From contig CAJTUM010000014.1 of assembly GCA_910579575.1 (NCBI GenBank), positions 7,735 to 24,632 of the forward strand: DNA of 16,898 bases, given 5' to 3'. A program made the position numbers and the translations under genes. Shown one piece after another: positions 6,943 to 14,093 of this stretch. Positions within the stretch are counted from its first letter, which is position 1. The number at the start of each line of letters is the position of its first letter. Under the pieces are notes generated by a model. The model had not been told where the DNA came from. It worked only from the letters and a program-made list of their open reading frames with translations, and did no database searches. This stretch comes from an uncultured Eubacteriales bacterium (GTDB taxonomy: Bacteria; Bacillota; Clostridia; Oscillospirales; Butyricicoccaceae).

Positions 6943-7078
6943 ACTCATAGAGCGGCGGCAAGCCCTCTATACATGAAATACTGCTGTCTGTTCGCCGGGT
7001 GGACGGAATACCGGCCCGGCGGACGTGACAGATCAAAGCAAAACAGACGGTCCGGGCCGATGGGCGCCGGGCTTTTTT
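6943..7078 (+). ncRNA. Candidate structured leader or small RNA with attenuator-like architecture
   Basis: A stem of 16 pairs with one bulged T joins 6984-6999 to 7015-7031 (core CGCCGGG/CCCGGCG). Downstream, 7050-7058 pairs with 7063-7072 (one bulge, loop GATG), followed by six T at 7073-7078, an intrinsic terminator. GGCCCGG at 7013-7019, part of the first stem, is also perfectly complementary to CCGGGCC at 7052-7058, part of the terminator. The RNA can therefore fold as stem plus terminator, or as an antiterminator. I do not recognise a known riboswitch class. It could be a leader controlling the response regulator at 7212 or a free-standing small RNA. The folding was done by hand. Confidence 0.4.
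7052..7078 (+). terminator. Intrinsic terminator upstream of the response regulator
   Basis: CCGGGCC (7052-7058) pairs with GGC and CCGG (7063-7070, one bulged G) around loop GATG, extended by G7050-C7072 and a T-G pair. TTTTTT follows at 7073-7078. It lies 134 bp before the response regulator start and is the end of the candidate leader RNA. Confidence 0.65.
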
Positions 7079-7211
7079 GTCGCCCTTTTTTGTGATAAGA
7101 TAAGAGACGGAAACAGCGGAAGAAGATTTCTCTGCTTTTCACAGAGCATTCAAGCGCCTTTCACATTGAAACCCTATACTATATTCAAATATCGAAAAGG
7201 GAGGAAACGAG

Positions 7212-7883
7212 ATGCCGCGTTTGCTGATTGTAGACGACGAAATGCGCATTCGGGAGTTGATACGAAAATACGCCAAATTCGAGGGGTATGAGGTGGACGA
7301 GGCCGCCGACGGCATGGAGGCCATGGAAAAATGTCGCGCCTGCGAATATGACCTGATGATATTGGACGTGATGATGCCCGAGCTGGACGGCTTTTCGGTC
7401 TGCCGAGAAATCCGCAAATATTCTTCGATGCCGATGATTATGCTTTCTGCCCGCGGGGAGGAGTACGACCGGATTCACGGCTTTGAGCTGGGGGTGGACG
7501 ATTATGTAGTCAAGCCCTTTTCACCCCGGGAGCTGATGATGCGGGCGGCGGCTGTGCTCAAGCGCAGCGGGGCGGCCGCCGCCGGAGAGAAAGAAATTTA
7601 CGAAAAAGGCGGTCTGCGGGTGGATTTTACCGGACGTCAAGTCATGTTGGACGGCCAAAAGCTGAATCTTTCGCCCAAAGAATACGATCTGTTATTTTAT
7701 TTGGTGCGTCACCGGGGAGTGGCGCTGGAGCGAGAACGGCTGATCAATCAGGTGTGGGGCTATGATTTTTATGGCGACGACCGGACGCTGGACACCCATA
7801 TTAAGCTGCTGCGAAAAAGCTTGGGGCCTATGAGCGGCGCCATTGTCACCCTGCGGGGCGTGGGGTATCGCTTTGACGAGTAA
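7212..7883 (+). CDS. OmpR/PhoB-family response regulator
   Basis: This 223-residue cytoplasmic transcription factor has an N-terminal receiver domain and a C-terminal winged-helix DNA-binding domain. In the receiver, the acidic pair D8-D9, phosphoacceptor D52 (LILDVMMPELDG context), S79 and K101 (in VVKPFSP) are all present. The output domain (about 130-223) has LSPKEYDLLFYL, the recognition-helix region RTLDTHIKLLRKSL and the closing GVGYRFDE wing. All are canonical, so it should be a phosphorylation-dependent regulator that binds direct repeats. AAGGGAGG lies seven bases before the ATG. It is coupled to the sensor kinase, whose start overlaps its end. Its target is not shown, but the VTC operon two genes downstream is the nearest candidate. 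Confidence 0.95.
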   Translation: MPRLLIVDDEMRIRELIRKYAKFEGYEVDEAADGMEAMEKCRACEYDLMILDVMMPELDGFSVCREIRKYSSMPMIMLSARGEEYDRIHGFELGVDDYVVKPFSPRELMMRAAAVLKRSGAAAAGEKEIYEKGGLRVDFTGRQVMLDGQKLNLSPKEYDLLFYLVRHRGVALERERLINQVWGYDFYGDDRTLDTHIKLLRKSLGPMSGAIVTLRGVGYRFDE

Positions 7884-9369
7884 GCGGGAAAAGGGAAGGC
7901 CCCTCAGCGTCAAATGGAAGTTGTTTATGTATCTGTGCTTGTTTGCCGGCGCGTTGTTGCTGGCCCTCTGGTTGTTGCAAATCGTTTTTCTGGATAGCTT
8001 TTATAAAGCCTATAAGCGGGCGGAGCTGAAAAAAGCCGCTCAGCTGGCGGAGGACAACATTGACAACAGCCAGCTGGACGCCTTGCTGCAGGAAATTGCA
8101 AACCAACAAGGGCTGAGCTTGCTGGTAGCAGATCCGGATACTTTGGAGATTCTATATCGACAGGACGGCATGAAACCTGGTTTGCTGCCCAATAGCCCTC
8201 GGCAAATTCAGCGCTATTGGCAGGCGGCGGAGCAAGAAGGCGGTTCTTATATCCAAACTCAAAGCCGCCGGCTGTCTGGCGAGAGGTTGACTTATCGCCC
8301 CAGCGCTTTTACAGGTCATGCGCCGCCGCCTATGGAAGACGAGCTGGAGAGCATCCTGTGCGCCCGAGCGGTTTCCTCTCGGCAGGGGCGGCGGTTGATT
8401 TTGCTGGTCAGCGTGGTAACGCCTGTGGGATCTACCGCTGAAGCGCTGCAAGCGGAATTCTGGTTTATCTGCGCTTTGTTGGCGGTTTTTGCTTTGGGCC
8501 TGGCGCTGCTAACGTCCCGCAAGATTTCCGCGCCCATTATCCGTTTGAATCAAGCGGCCAAGCGCCTGGGGAAAGGACAGTTTGACGTAGAATTTCAAGG
8601 AGGCGGCTATCGGGAGATTCACGAGCTCAGCGATACGATGGCTCAGGCGGCCCGGCAGCTAGGGCGGCAGGACGATTTGCGCCGCGAGCTGCTGGCCAAT
8701 GTTTCTCATGATCTTCGGACGCCGCTGACCATGATTATCGGCTATGCCGAGGCCATTCGGGATTTGCCGGGGGAAGACACGCCGGAAAACATCCAGGTGA
8801 TTATCGACGAAGCGGCCCGCCTCAACCAGCTGGTGACCGATCTACTGGAGCTGAGCAAGCTGCAAGCGCAATCGCAGCCTTTGGATATCCAGGTTTTCTG
8901 CCTGACAGACAGCGTGCGGGAGGCTTTGGCACGGCTGGATAAGCTGGCCAGCGCCGCCGGCTATCAGGTGATCTTTCGGCAGGATCGGGAGGTTTATGTG
9001 CGGGCGGACGAGCTGCGGCTGTCTCAAGTGATTTACAATCTGGTGGGCAACGCCATCGCCCATACCGGAGAGGATAGACGGGTGGTTGTGGACCAGCTGA
9101 CCAGACCGGGTTTTGTGCGCATTCAAGTGACGGACAGCGGACCAGGCGTTCCGCCAGAGGAGCGACAGTTGATCTGGGAACGGTATTATAAAAAAAGCAA
9201 AAACAATCGACGGCCCGATATGGGCAGCGGGCTGGGATTGGCTATCGCCAAAGCGGCGTTGATTCAACATGGCGCGCTGTATGGGGTGGAGAGCGGCCCG
9301 GACCATGGCAGTATTTTTTGGTTTGAATTGCCTGCAGAGCCAGAAGCGGAGGCGAGCGCCCCCGAATAA
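7873..9369 (+). CDS. Membrane-bound sensor histidine kinase (HAMP, HisKA, HATPase)
   Basis: About 498 residues. TM1 is near 17-39, an extracytoplasmic sensor region follows (40-195), then TM2 (about 196-216), HAMP (about 217-268) and the kinase core. The phosphoacceptor is H279 in VSHDLRTP. The N box is near N389-N393, the G1 box is DSGPG (421-425) and the G2 box GSGLGL (451-456). It should phosphorylate the regulator encoded just upstream. There is no ATG before residue 19. I prefer TTG at 7873, which overlaps the regulator stop by 11 bp and keeps a basic N terminus before TM1. TTG at 7843 or ATG at 7927 are alternatives; the latter would cut into TM1. The signal sensed cannot be inferred. 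Confidence 0.92.
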   Translation: MTSKREKGRPLSVKWKLFMYLCLFAGALLLALWLLQIVFLDSFYKAYKRAELKKAAQLAEDNIDNSQLDALLQEIANQQGLSLLVADPDTLEILYRQDGMKPGLLPNSPRQIQRYWQAAEQEGGSYIQTQSRRLSGERLTYRPSAFTGHAPPPMEDELESILCARAVSSRQGRRLILLVSVVTPVGSTAEALQAEFWFICALLAVFALGLALLTSRKISAPIIRLNQAAKRLGKGQFDVEFQGGGYREIHELSDTMAQAARQLGRQDDLRRELLANVSHDLRTPLTMIIGYAEAIRDLPGEDTPENIQVIIDEAARLNQLVTDLLELSKLQAQSQPLDIQVFCLTDSVREALARLDKLASAAGYQVIFRQDREVYVRADELRLSQVIYNLVGNAIAHTGEDRRVVVDQLTRPGFVRIQVTDSGPGVPPEERQLIWERYYKKSKNNRRPDMGSGLGLAIAKAALIQHGALYGVESGPDHGSIFWFELPAEPEAEASAPE

Positions 9370-9398
9370 TCGCTTCTATTCTATTTGATATAATGGAG

Positions 9399-9437
9399 AA
9401 AACCGCCTGCCATGGCTAATGGGCAGGCGGTTTTTTT
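9399..9437 (+). terminator. Terminator of the two-component operon
   Basis: ACCGCCTGCC (9402-9411) pairs perfectly with GGCAGGCGGT (9422-9431) around a 10-nt loop. A run of seven T begins at 9431. It lies 30 bp after the kinase stop codon and separates these genes from the VTC operon. Confidence 0.93.
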
Positions 9438-9475
9438 CTGCTTGGGAAAGGCATGGTTTACATTTTTCCCGCTAC

Positions 9476-9506
9476 CCGTCAGACGGTCTTCAATCAGCCG
9501 TCACAC
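9476..9506 (+). promoter_or_regulatory. Direct repeats before the VTC operon, candidate PhoB-type operator
   Basis: CCGTCAGAC (9476-9484) is repeated as CCGTCACAC (9498-9506), with starts 22 bp apart, two helical turns. This is the usual layout of OmpR/PhoB-family sites. A weak -10 (TATCCT, 9515-9520) follows and no good -35 is seen, as expected of an activated promoter. GACGG between them also pairs with either CCGTC, so an RNA or DNA dyad is an alternative reading. Confidence 0.35.
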
Positions 9507-9548
9507 TGGGGGAGTATCCTCAATAGCAAGCGAAAGGAGCGATGAAGG

Positions 9549-10229
9549 ATGAATGAAAAGCCCCGTTTCCGCCATGAAAAAAAGCATTATATTACCCCGG
9601 CGGACCATGCCGCTCTGCGACAAAGGCTGGGTCGGGTGATGCAGACAGACCCGAACGCAGGCCCTGGCGGGACCTATACTGTCCACAGTTTGTATTTCGA
9701 CGATTGGCAGGATACGGCTTTGCGGGAAAAGCTGGACGGCCTGCCGCGGAGGGAGAAATTTCGTATCCGGTATTATAACCGAGAGCTGGGATACATCAAG
9801 CTGGAGAAAAAGAGCAAAATTCGAGATTTGTGCTTGAAGGAAAGCGAAAGAATTGACTTGAACCAGTGCCAGGCGCTGGCGGAGGGCCGGATCGAGGGTT
9901 TGGCAGATGGAGGAGGGCCGTTGTTGGCGGAACTTTGCGCTAAAATGCGCAGCCGTCAGCTGCGAGCCAGAACCTGCGTTTGCTATCGGCGGGACGCCTA
10001 TTGGCGGCCTGAAGGCAATGTGCGGGCTACCATCGATTATGATATTGGCGGCGGCGGGCCTTGGGGGTTTTTGAATCCCGACCGGCCGCTGCTGAAAAGC
10101 CCAGGCATTACTTTGCTGGAAGTGAAATATGACCATTATTTGCCCGAATATATCGCCGGGCTGGTGGAGATGAGCGATCGATCCTGCTCCGCTTTCTCCA
10201 AATATGCCTGCGCTCGCCATTATTTATAA
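9549..10229 (+). CDS. VTC-domain (polyphosphate polymerase-like) protein
   Basis: This 226-residue soluble protein has the VTC domain, a triphosphate-tunnel fold that in yeast Vtc4 makes polyphosphate from ATP. Tunnel-type charged motifs alternate along the chain: RHEKKH (8-13), RIRYYN (72-77), YIKLEKKSK (82-90), RRDAYW (147-152), RATIDYD (159-165) and EVKYD (191-195). The length is that of the stand-alone bacterial domain without an SPX sensor. AAAGGAG stands nine bases before the ATG. It is the first of three closely packed genes, 15 bp before the DUF4956 gene. In the bacterial VTC/DUF4956/CotH grouping its substrate is not established to my knowledge. Polyphosphate synthesis is an inference from the fold. 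Confidence 0.88.
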   Translation: MNEKPRFRHEKKHYITPADHAALRQRLGRVMQTDPNAGPGGTYTVHSLYFDDWQDTALREKLDGLPRREKFRIRYYNRELGYIKLEKKSKIRDLCLKESERIDLNQCQALAEGRIEGLADGGGPLLAELCAKMRSRQLRARTCVCYRRDAYWRPEGNVRATIDYDIGGGGPWGFLNPDRPLLKSPGITLLEVKYDHYLPEYIAGLVEMSDRSCSAFSKYACARHYL

Positions 10230-10244
10230 AAGGAGAAATTTGCA

Positions 10245-10919
10245 ATGACGACTTTTAACGATCTGTTCAAATCCAGCTTTTTAGAGAAGGTTTCCTCGTT
10301 CTCCGCGCTGGATATGGTTATCGCCATGGCGCTGGCTTTGGCTTTGGGACTGTTTATTTTTCTGGTGTACAAAAAAACCTTCAGCGGCGTTATGTATTCT
10401 CAGTCCTTCGGCGTTTCTTTGGTGGGCATGACGCTGATTACGACGCTGATTATCCTGGCGATCACCTCCAATGTGGTGCTTTCTTTGGGCATGGTGGGCG
10501 CTTTGTCCATCGTTCGTTTTCGTACCGCCATCAAAGAGCCTATTGATATCGTGTTTTTGTTTTGGGCTATTTCTGCCGGTATTGTGCTTGGAGCGGGTCT
10601 GATTCCTCTGGCTGTGTTTGGCTCGGTATTCGTCGGCTTGATTCTGTTGGCGTTGGTCAATAAAAAGAGCCGGGAAAACCCTTATATCCTGGCTTTAGCC
10701 TGCGATGATGAAAAAGCCGAGCAGGAAGCGGCGGCGCTGACGGCTTCCAGCGTCCGTCGGTGCGTGACAAAATCCAAAACAGTATCTTCCGCCGGTATCG
10801 AATTGACGTTGGAGGTGCGACTGGAATCGACTTCCGCCGGTTTTGTCAACCGTCTGGCCCAGATCCCTGGCGTGCGCAGCGCGGTGCTGGTCAGCTATAA
10901 CGGCGAATATATGTCGTAG
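10245..10919 (+). CDS. DUF4956 membrane protein
   Basis: This 224-residue protein has an N-terminal membrane half with about four helices (roughly 22-42, 55-74, 77-90 and 103-137). A soluble C-terminal half of about 80 residues (147-224) has an alternating pattern that suggests a small alpha/beta domain. The hallmark GALSIVRFRTAIKEP (85-99), a charged motif between membrane segments, identifies DUF4956. AAGGAG lies eight bases before the ATG, and the next gene begins eight bases after its stop. The biochemical role is unknown. Its constant company with VTC and CotH proteins suggests a membrane partner, perhaps a channel or scaffold for the polymer or protein handled by the module. Confidence 0.9.
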   Translation: MTTFNDLFKSSFLEKVSSFSALDMVIAMALALALGLFIFLVYKKTFSGVMYSQSFGVSLVGMTLITTLIILAITSNVVLSLGMVGALSIVRFRTAIKEPIDIVFLFWAISAGIVLGAGLIPLAVFGSVFVGLILLALVNKKSRENPYILALACDDEKAEQEAAALTASSVRRCVTKSKTVSSAGIELTLEVRLESTSAGFVNRLAQIPGVRSAVLVSYNGEYMS

Positions 10920-10927
10920 AGGCGCTT

Positions 10928-12739
10928 ATGATTGAGAACAAAAAAATCACGGTCGTTGTGGCCGCGTTGACGCTGGCGGCTTGCCTATTTACTGGGGTAT
11001 TTACATTTTGGCCTCAGGCGCTGGGCGTCGTCCAATCCTCCAGCCGACCGGAGTATTTCAGCCTGTTTGACCCTCTTTCGATCATGACGGTGGATATTAC
11101 GGCAGACGAAGGGGAGTGGGCAGAGATGTTGGAAAGCGCCATTGACGAGCAATATATCAGCTGCGACGTCAGTGTCAATGGAGAACGCTATTTTTCGGTG
11201 GGAATCCGCCCAAAGGGCAATTCCAGCTTGTCCACCGTATACAGCAGCGATAGCGACCGATATAGTTTCAAGCTGGAGTTCGACCATTATCAGGACGGCC
11301 AGACCTGCCAAGGGCTGGATAAATTTGTGCTCAACAACATTCAGGCGGACGCCACATATCTGAAGGAATACTTGTCCTATGATTTGCTGAGTCAGATGGG
11401 CGTGCCTGCGCCCCTTTATTGCTTTGCCTGGATTACGGTCAACGGCGAGCCTTGGGGCTTGTATTTGGCGGTGGAAGCGCTGGAGGAATCCTTTGCCCAG
11501 CGAAATTTCGGCGTCTCATACGGCCAACTCTATAAGCCGGATTCCGCGGAAATGGGCGGCGGCAAGGACGGAGGGCCGGCAGAAGGCGGGGCGGAACCGC
11601 CTCAGCCAATGGAGGGATTGGATTTTCGACGGGACGAATTTGACGCTTCGCAGGGAGAGCTTCCACAAGGAGAATTTCAGCCCCGACAGGGCGGTTTCGG
11701 CGGCCCAGGGGGAGGTTCTTCGGCGGCAGATCTGCAATATATTGACGGAGACCCAGACAGTTATAGCGAGATTTTCGATTCCGCTGTGTTTGCGATTACG
11801 GAGAGCGACAAACTGCGGCTGGTGGAATCCCTGCGCAAGCTGAACGCAGGAGAAGATTTGGAAAACGCCGTTGACGTGGACAAAGTTTTGCGATATTTTG
11901 CCTGCAATGTGGCTATGGTCAATCTGGACAGCTATCTGAGCTCTATGAAACACAACTATTATCTTTATGAAGAGAACGGAAAGCTGAGTATGCTGCCTTG
12001 GGATTACAATTTGTCTTTTGCCGGGTTTCAGTCGGGCAGCGCCAGTCAGGCGGTGAATTATCCTGTCGATACGGCTGTTTCGGGCGTCGAATTGGAAGAG
12101 CGCCCCATCCTGAACAAACTGCTGGAAAATGAAACGTATTTGGCCAAATACCACGAATATCTGGCGGAAATTGCGGGAACTTGCTGGAACGACGCGGCTT
12201 TTGAACAAAAGGTTCGGCAGTTAGATCAGCTGATTGGTTCTTATGTGGCTCAAGATCCAACCGCCTTTTATACCTATGACGAATATCAGGTTGCGCTGGA
12301 AGCTCTGCTGGATTTTGTATCTCTGCGGAGCCAGAGTATCTTAGGCCAGCTTTATGGGCAGATACCTTCCACAGAAGAAGGGCAGAAGCAAAATCCGGAG
12401 GCGCTTGTCGATCCTGGGGAGCTACAGCTTTCTTTGACAGGGCAGCAGGGGGGAGGCCATGAAGGCGGCTTTGGCGATGCAAGGGGAGAGCGTTCTGAGC
12501 GGCAAATCTTGCGGGGCGAAGCGGATCAAGCGCCGCCAGAAGGCGGCGGAGGGCGCGGAGAAGCCTTCAACCGACCAGAACGGGGCGAAGAAGCGGCTCC
12601 GGCAGGCGCTTTTGGCCCTGCCGACAGGAGCCTTTCCTCTGGGCCAGATCGGCAAACGTGGATTTTGCTGGCCGTTAGCGTTTTGAGCTTGGTTTCGGCC
12701 TTGCTGTTAGCCAGCCGTTTCCGAAGGAGGAAGATTTAG
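10928..12739 (+). CDS. Membrane-anchored CotH-family (spore-coat-kinase-like) protein
   Basis: 603 residues. An N-terminal hydrophobic segment (about 7-29) acts as signal or anchor. The CotH domain follows from about 53 to 475: IRPKGNSSL (93-101), YSFKLEFD (112-119), KFVLNNIQAD (132-141), HNYYLYE (342-348) and LPWDYNLSF (356-364). CotH proteins have an atypical protein-kinase fold, and B. subtilis CotH phosphorylates coat proteins. A Gly/Pro/Glu-rich insert (about 205-266) breaks the domain. A second low-complexity linker (about 480-575) leads to a C-terminal membrane helix (578-596) ending in RFRRRKI. The domain would thus lie outside the cell between two membrane anchors. The context with VTC and DUF4956 points to an envelope role rather than the coat itself. 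Target and activity are unproved. Confidence 0.9.
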   Translation: MIENKKITVVVAALTLAACLFTGVFTFWPQALGVVQSSSRPEYFSLFDPLSIMTVDITADEGEWAEMLESAIDEQYISCDVSVNGERYFSVGIRPKGNSSLSTVYSSDSDRYSFKLEFDHYQDGQTCQGLDKFVLNNIQADATYLKEYLSYDLLSQMGVPAPLYCFAWITVNGEPWGLYLAVEALEESFAQRNFGVSYGQLYKPDSAEMGGGKDGGPAEGGAEPPQPMEGLDFRRDEFDASQGELPQGEFQPRQGGFGGPGGGSSAADLQYIDGDPDSYSEIFDSAVFAITESDKLRLVESLRKLNAGEDLENAVDVDKVLRYFACNVAMVNLDSYLSSMKHNYYLYEENGKLSMLPWDYNLSFAGFQSGSASQAVNYPVDTAVSGVELEERPILNKLLENETYLAKYHEYLAEIAGTCWNDAAFEQKVRQLDQLIGSYVAQDPTAFYTYDEYQVALEALLDFVSLRSQSILGQLYGQIPSTEEGQKQNPEALVDPGELQLSLTGQQGGGHEGGFGDARGERSERQILRGEADQAPPEGGGGRGEAFNRPERGEEAAPAGAFGPADRSLSSGPDRQTWILLAVSVLSLVSALLLASRFRRRKI

Positions 12740-12775
12740 TCGGCCAATACCGCCGACAAAAGAAGGACAAAATGG

Positions 12776-12824
12776 AAAAAAGCTCTGCCTGAAGCGGCGC
12801 AATCGCGCTCAGGCAGGGCTTTTT
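12776..12824. terminator. Bidirectional terminator between the CotH and oxidoreductase genes
   Basis: A 16-bp stem with one T-G pair joins 12777-12792 to 12809-12824 (core CTGCCTGA/TCAGGCAG), with AAAAA before it and TTTTT after it. It works in both directions and closes two convergent operons. A separate 6-bp hairpin (GTCGGC/GCCGAC, 12739-12757) lies directly after the CotH stop. Confidence 0.92.
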
Positions 12825-12835
12825 CCTGCATGTCG

Positions 12836-13942
12836 TTAAAGCGTTTCCATGCAATCCCTATTGTTTTGCTCGTCGTCATAAATGCAGTGAACGCCTTGGC
12901 GACGCGTCATGCCGCCAAGGCAGTCTGCGTTGCAATAGACGCAGCGGCGAATTTCCGTTTCTCGACCAAGGGCTTTTAACGGCCAATCCGGGTCGGCAAT
13001 CAGTTGACGGCTCATGGCGGCCAGCTGGATGCGGCCGGACTGCAACTGCTGCCGGATAAAATCTGGCGTCTGCAATTTTCCAACGCCGCAAATAGGCTTT
13101 TGGGTATAGGGTCGGACCATATCGGCAAAGGGCAGGAAACAGCCCTCCTGCTGAAAATAGGGATGGTTGGTAGGCGGAACTGTATCGGACAGGGCTCCAT
13201 GGTTGGCTAAGGTTATATGATAGCAATCGGGCCCGGCCTGCTCGATCAGCGGTATGGCTTGAGGCAGCTCGTCCTTTCGCAAGCCGCCGTTTCCATAGCG
13301 AGGATTTTCCTGGCGAACTGGCAGCTTTAAGTCTATGGTCAGCCCTGGGGCGGCCTTCTGCGCCGCTTGGATACACCGGCGCAAAAATAGGGTTCGACCT
13401 TGGACGTCTCCGCCGTATTCATCCTCCCGCCGATTGAATAACGGAGACAAAAAGGCGCCGCACAGCTGGTCGCCATGGATTTGAATCATATCAAAGCCAA
13501 TTTCTTGACAAACGGCGGCCCCTTTGCCAAAAGAATCGATCCAGTTTTCCATTTGGCTTTGGGGCATTTCCGTAACAAAATCGCGAATCGCTTGGTTGCG
13601 ACGAGCTCGGGCCTCTTCCGGAGAGAGGCCGACGGGTTTGCTCAACCCCGGCGGGTTGCCGGAGATAAAAAGCTGAGCTGAAACCTTGGCGCCCATAGGG
13701 CGAACAGCCTTCAGCAGCCGATGGAAAAAGTCCAGATCTGATTGGCGGCAGACGGAATAACCAAACCCGCCTTCTATCGTCGATACGTCCCCTAAAATAA
13801 TTAGCCCAGCGCCGCCTTGCGCTATACGGGTTAGTTTGGCCAGCGCCTGTTTCGGCGGCATTCCCAAAGAAGTGGGGGCGAATACAATGGGGTTTTTCAA
13901 TGTCAAGCCGCCAACGGCGACAGGGGTTGCGAGAAGATCCAT
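12836..13942 (-). CDS. Old-Yellow-Enzyme-type NADH:flavin oxidoreductase with a C-terminal Fe-S motif, no FAD/NAD domain
   Basis: 368 residues forming one TIM barrel that binds FMN, as in the 2,4-dienoyl-CoA reductase/enoate reductase branch. Seen are NPIVFAPTS near the start, NRREDEYGG (170-178) and RQLIADPDWP (312-321). At the end is C334-x2-C337-x3-C341-x11-C353, matching the [4Fe-4S] ligands of that branch. The FAD and NAD(P) domains that usually follow are absent, so electrons must come from a partner. The usual active-site HGAHGY loop is shortened to HGDQ (156-159), so the second His is missing. I set the start at the ATG at 13942 because AAAGGAGG lies nine bases before it; an ATG 33 bp further up precedes that site. 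The substrate is unknown. Confidence 0.88.
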   Translation of the reverse strand: MDLLATPVAVGGLTLKNPIVFAPTSLGMPPKQALAKLTRIAQGGAGLIILGDVSTIEGGFGYSVCRQSDLDFFHRLLKAVRPMGAKVSAQLFISGNPPGLSKPVGLSPEEARARRNQAIRDFVTEMPQSQMENWIDSFGKGAAVCQEIGFDMIQIHGDQLCGAFLSPLFNRREDEYGGDVQGRTLFLRRCIQAAQKAAPGLTIDLKLPVRQENPRYGNGGLRKDELPQAIPLIEQAGPDCYHITLANHGALSDTVPPTNHPYFQQEGCFLPFADMVRPYTQKPICGVGKLQTPDFIRQQLQSGRIQLAAMSRQLIADPDWPLKALGRETEIRRCVYCNADCLGGMTRRQGVHCIYDDEQNNRDCMETL

Positions 13943-13973
13943 AAAACAGCGCCTCCTTTGTTTTTTTGATTGC

Positions 13974-13982
13974 ATTGTATCA
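13974..13982 (-). promoter_or_regulatory. Candidate extended -10 promoter of the oxidoreductase gene
   Basis: On the minus strand TGATACAAT (13982-13974) is an extended -10 (TGn plus TACAAT) about 31 bp before the chosen start. The -35 position has no good match. The spacing leaves a short leader that contains the AAAGGAGG site. Confidence 0.4.
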
Positions 13983-14093
13983 AAAAAACGCCCCGCCCGC
14001 CAGCCGTTAGGCCGACATATCCAATATTGCGATGGTTCTGGTGAGATTTATTGAAAAGTATCGAAATACGCCAAGCGGCTTCTTTTGTTTTCC

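Larger units (their letters stand above)
6562..7211. other. 650-bp divergent intergenic region between fhs and the two-component genes
   Basis: No convincing gene is seen. The left half is AT-rich and contains the likely fhs promoter. The right half (6931-7078) is GC-rich and highly structured: a plus-strand promoter candidate, a long stem-loop and an intrinsic terminator, plus a separate minus-strand hairpin followed by T runs at about 6934-6970. A weak -10 (TATATT at 7180-7185) precedes the response regulator. Confidence 0.5.

Noticed and set aside
6984..7078. ZTP (pfl) riboswitch for the folate genes
   Set aside because: The region has GGGCCG-like segments and is near fhs, but the conserved 5' and 3' core elements of that class are not present on either strand, and the terminator faces away from fhs.
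6945..7142. Minus-strand frame of 65 codons over the structured leader
   Set aside because: It lies across strong RNA hairpins, has no ribosome site and resembles no known protein, so the RNA structure explains the sequence better.
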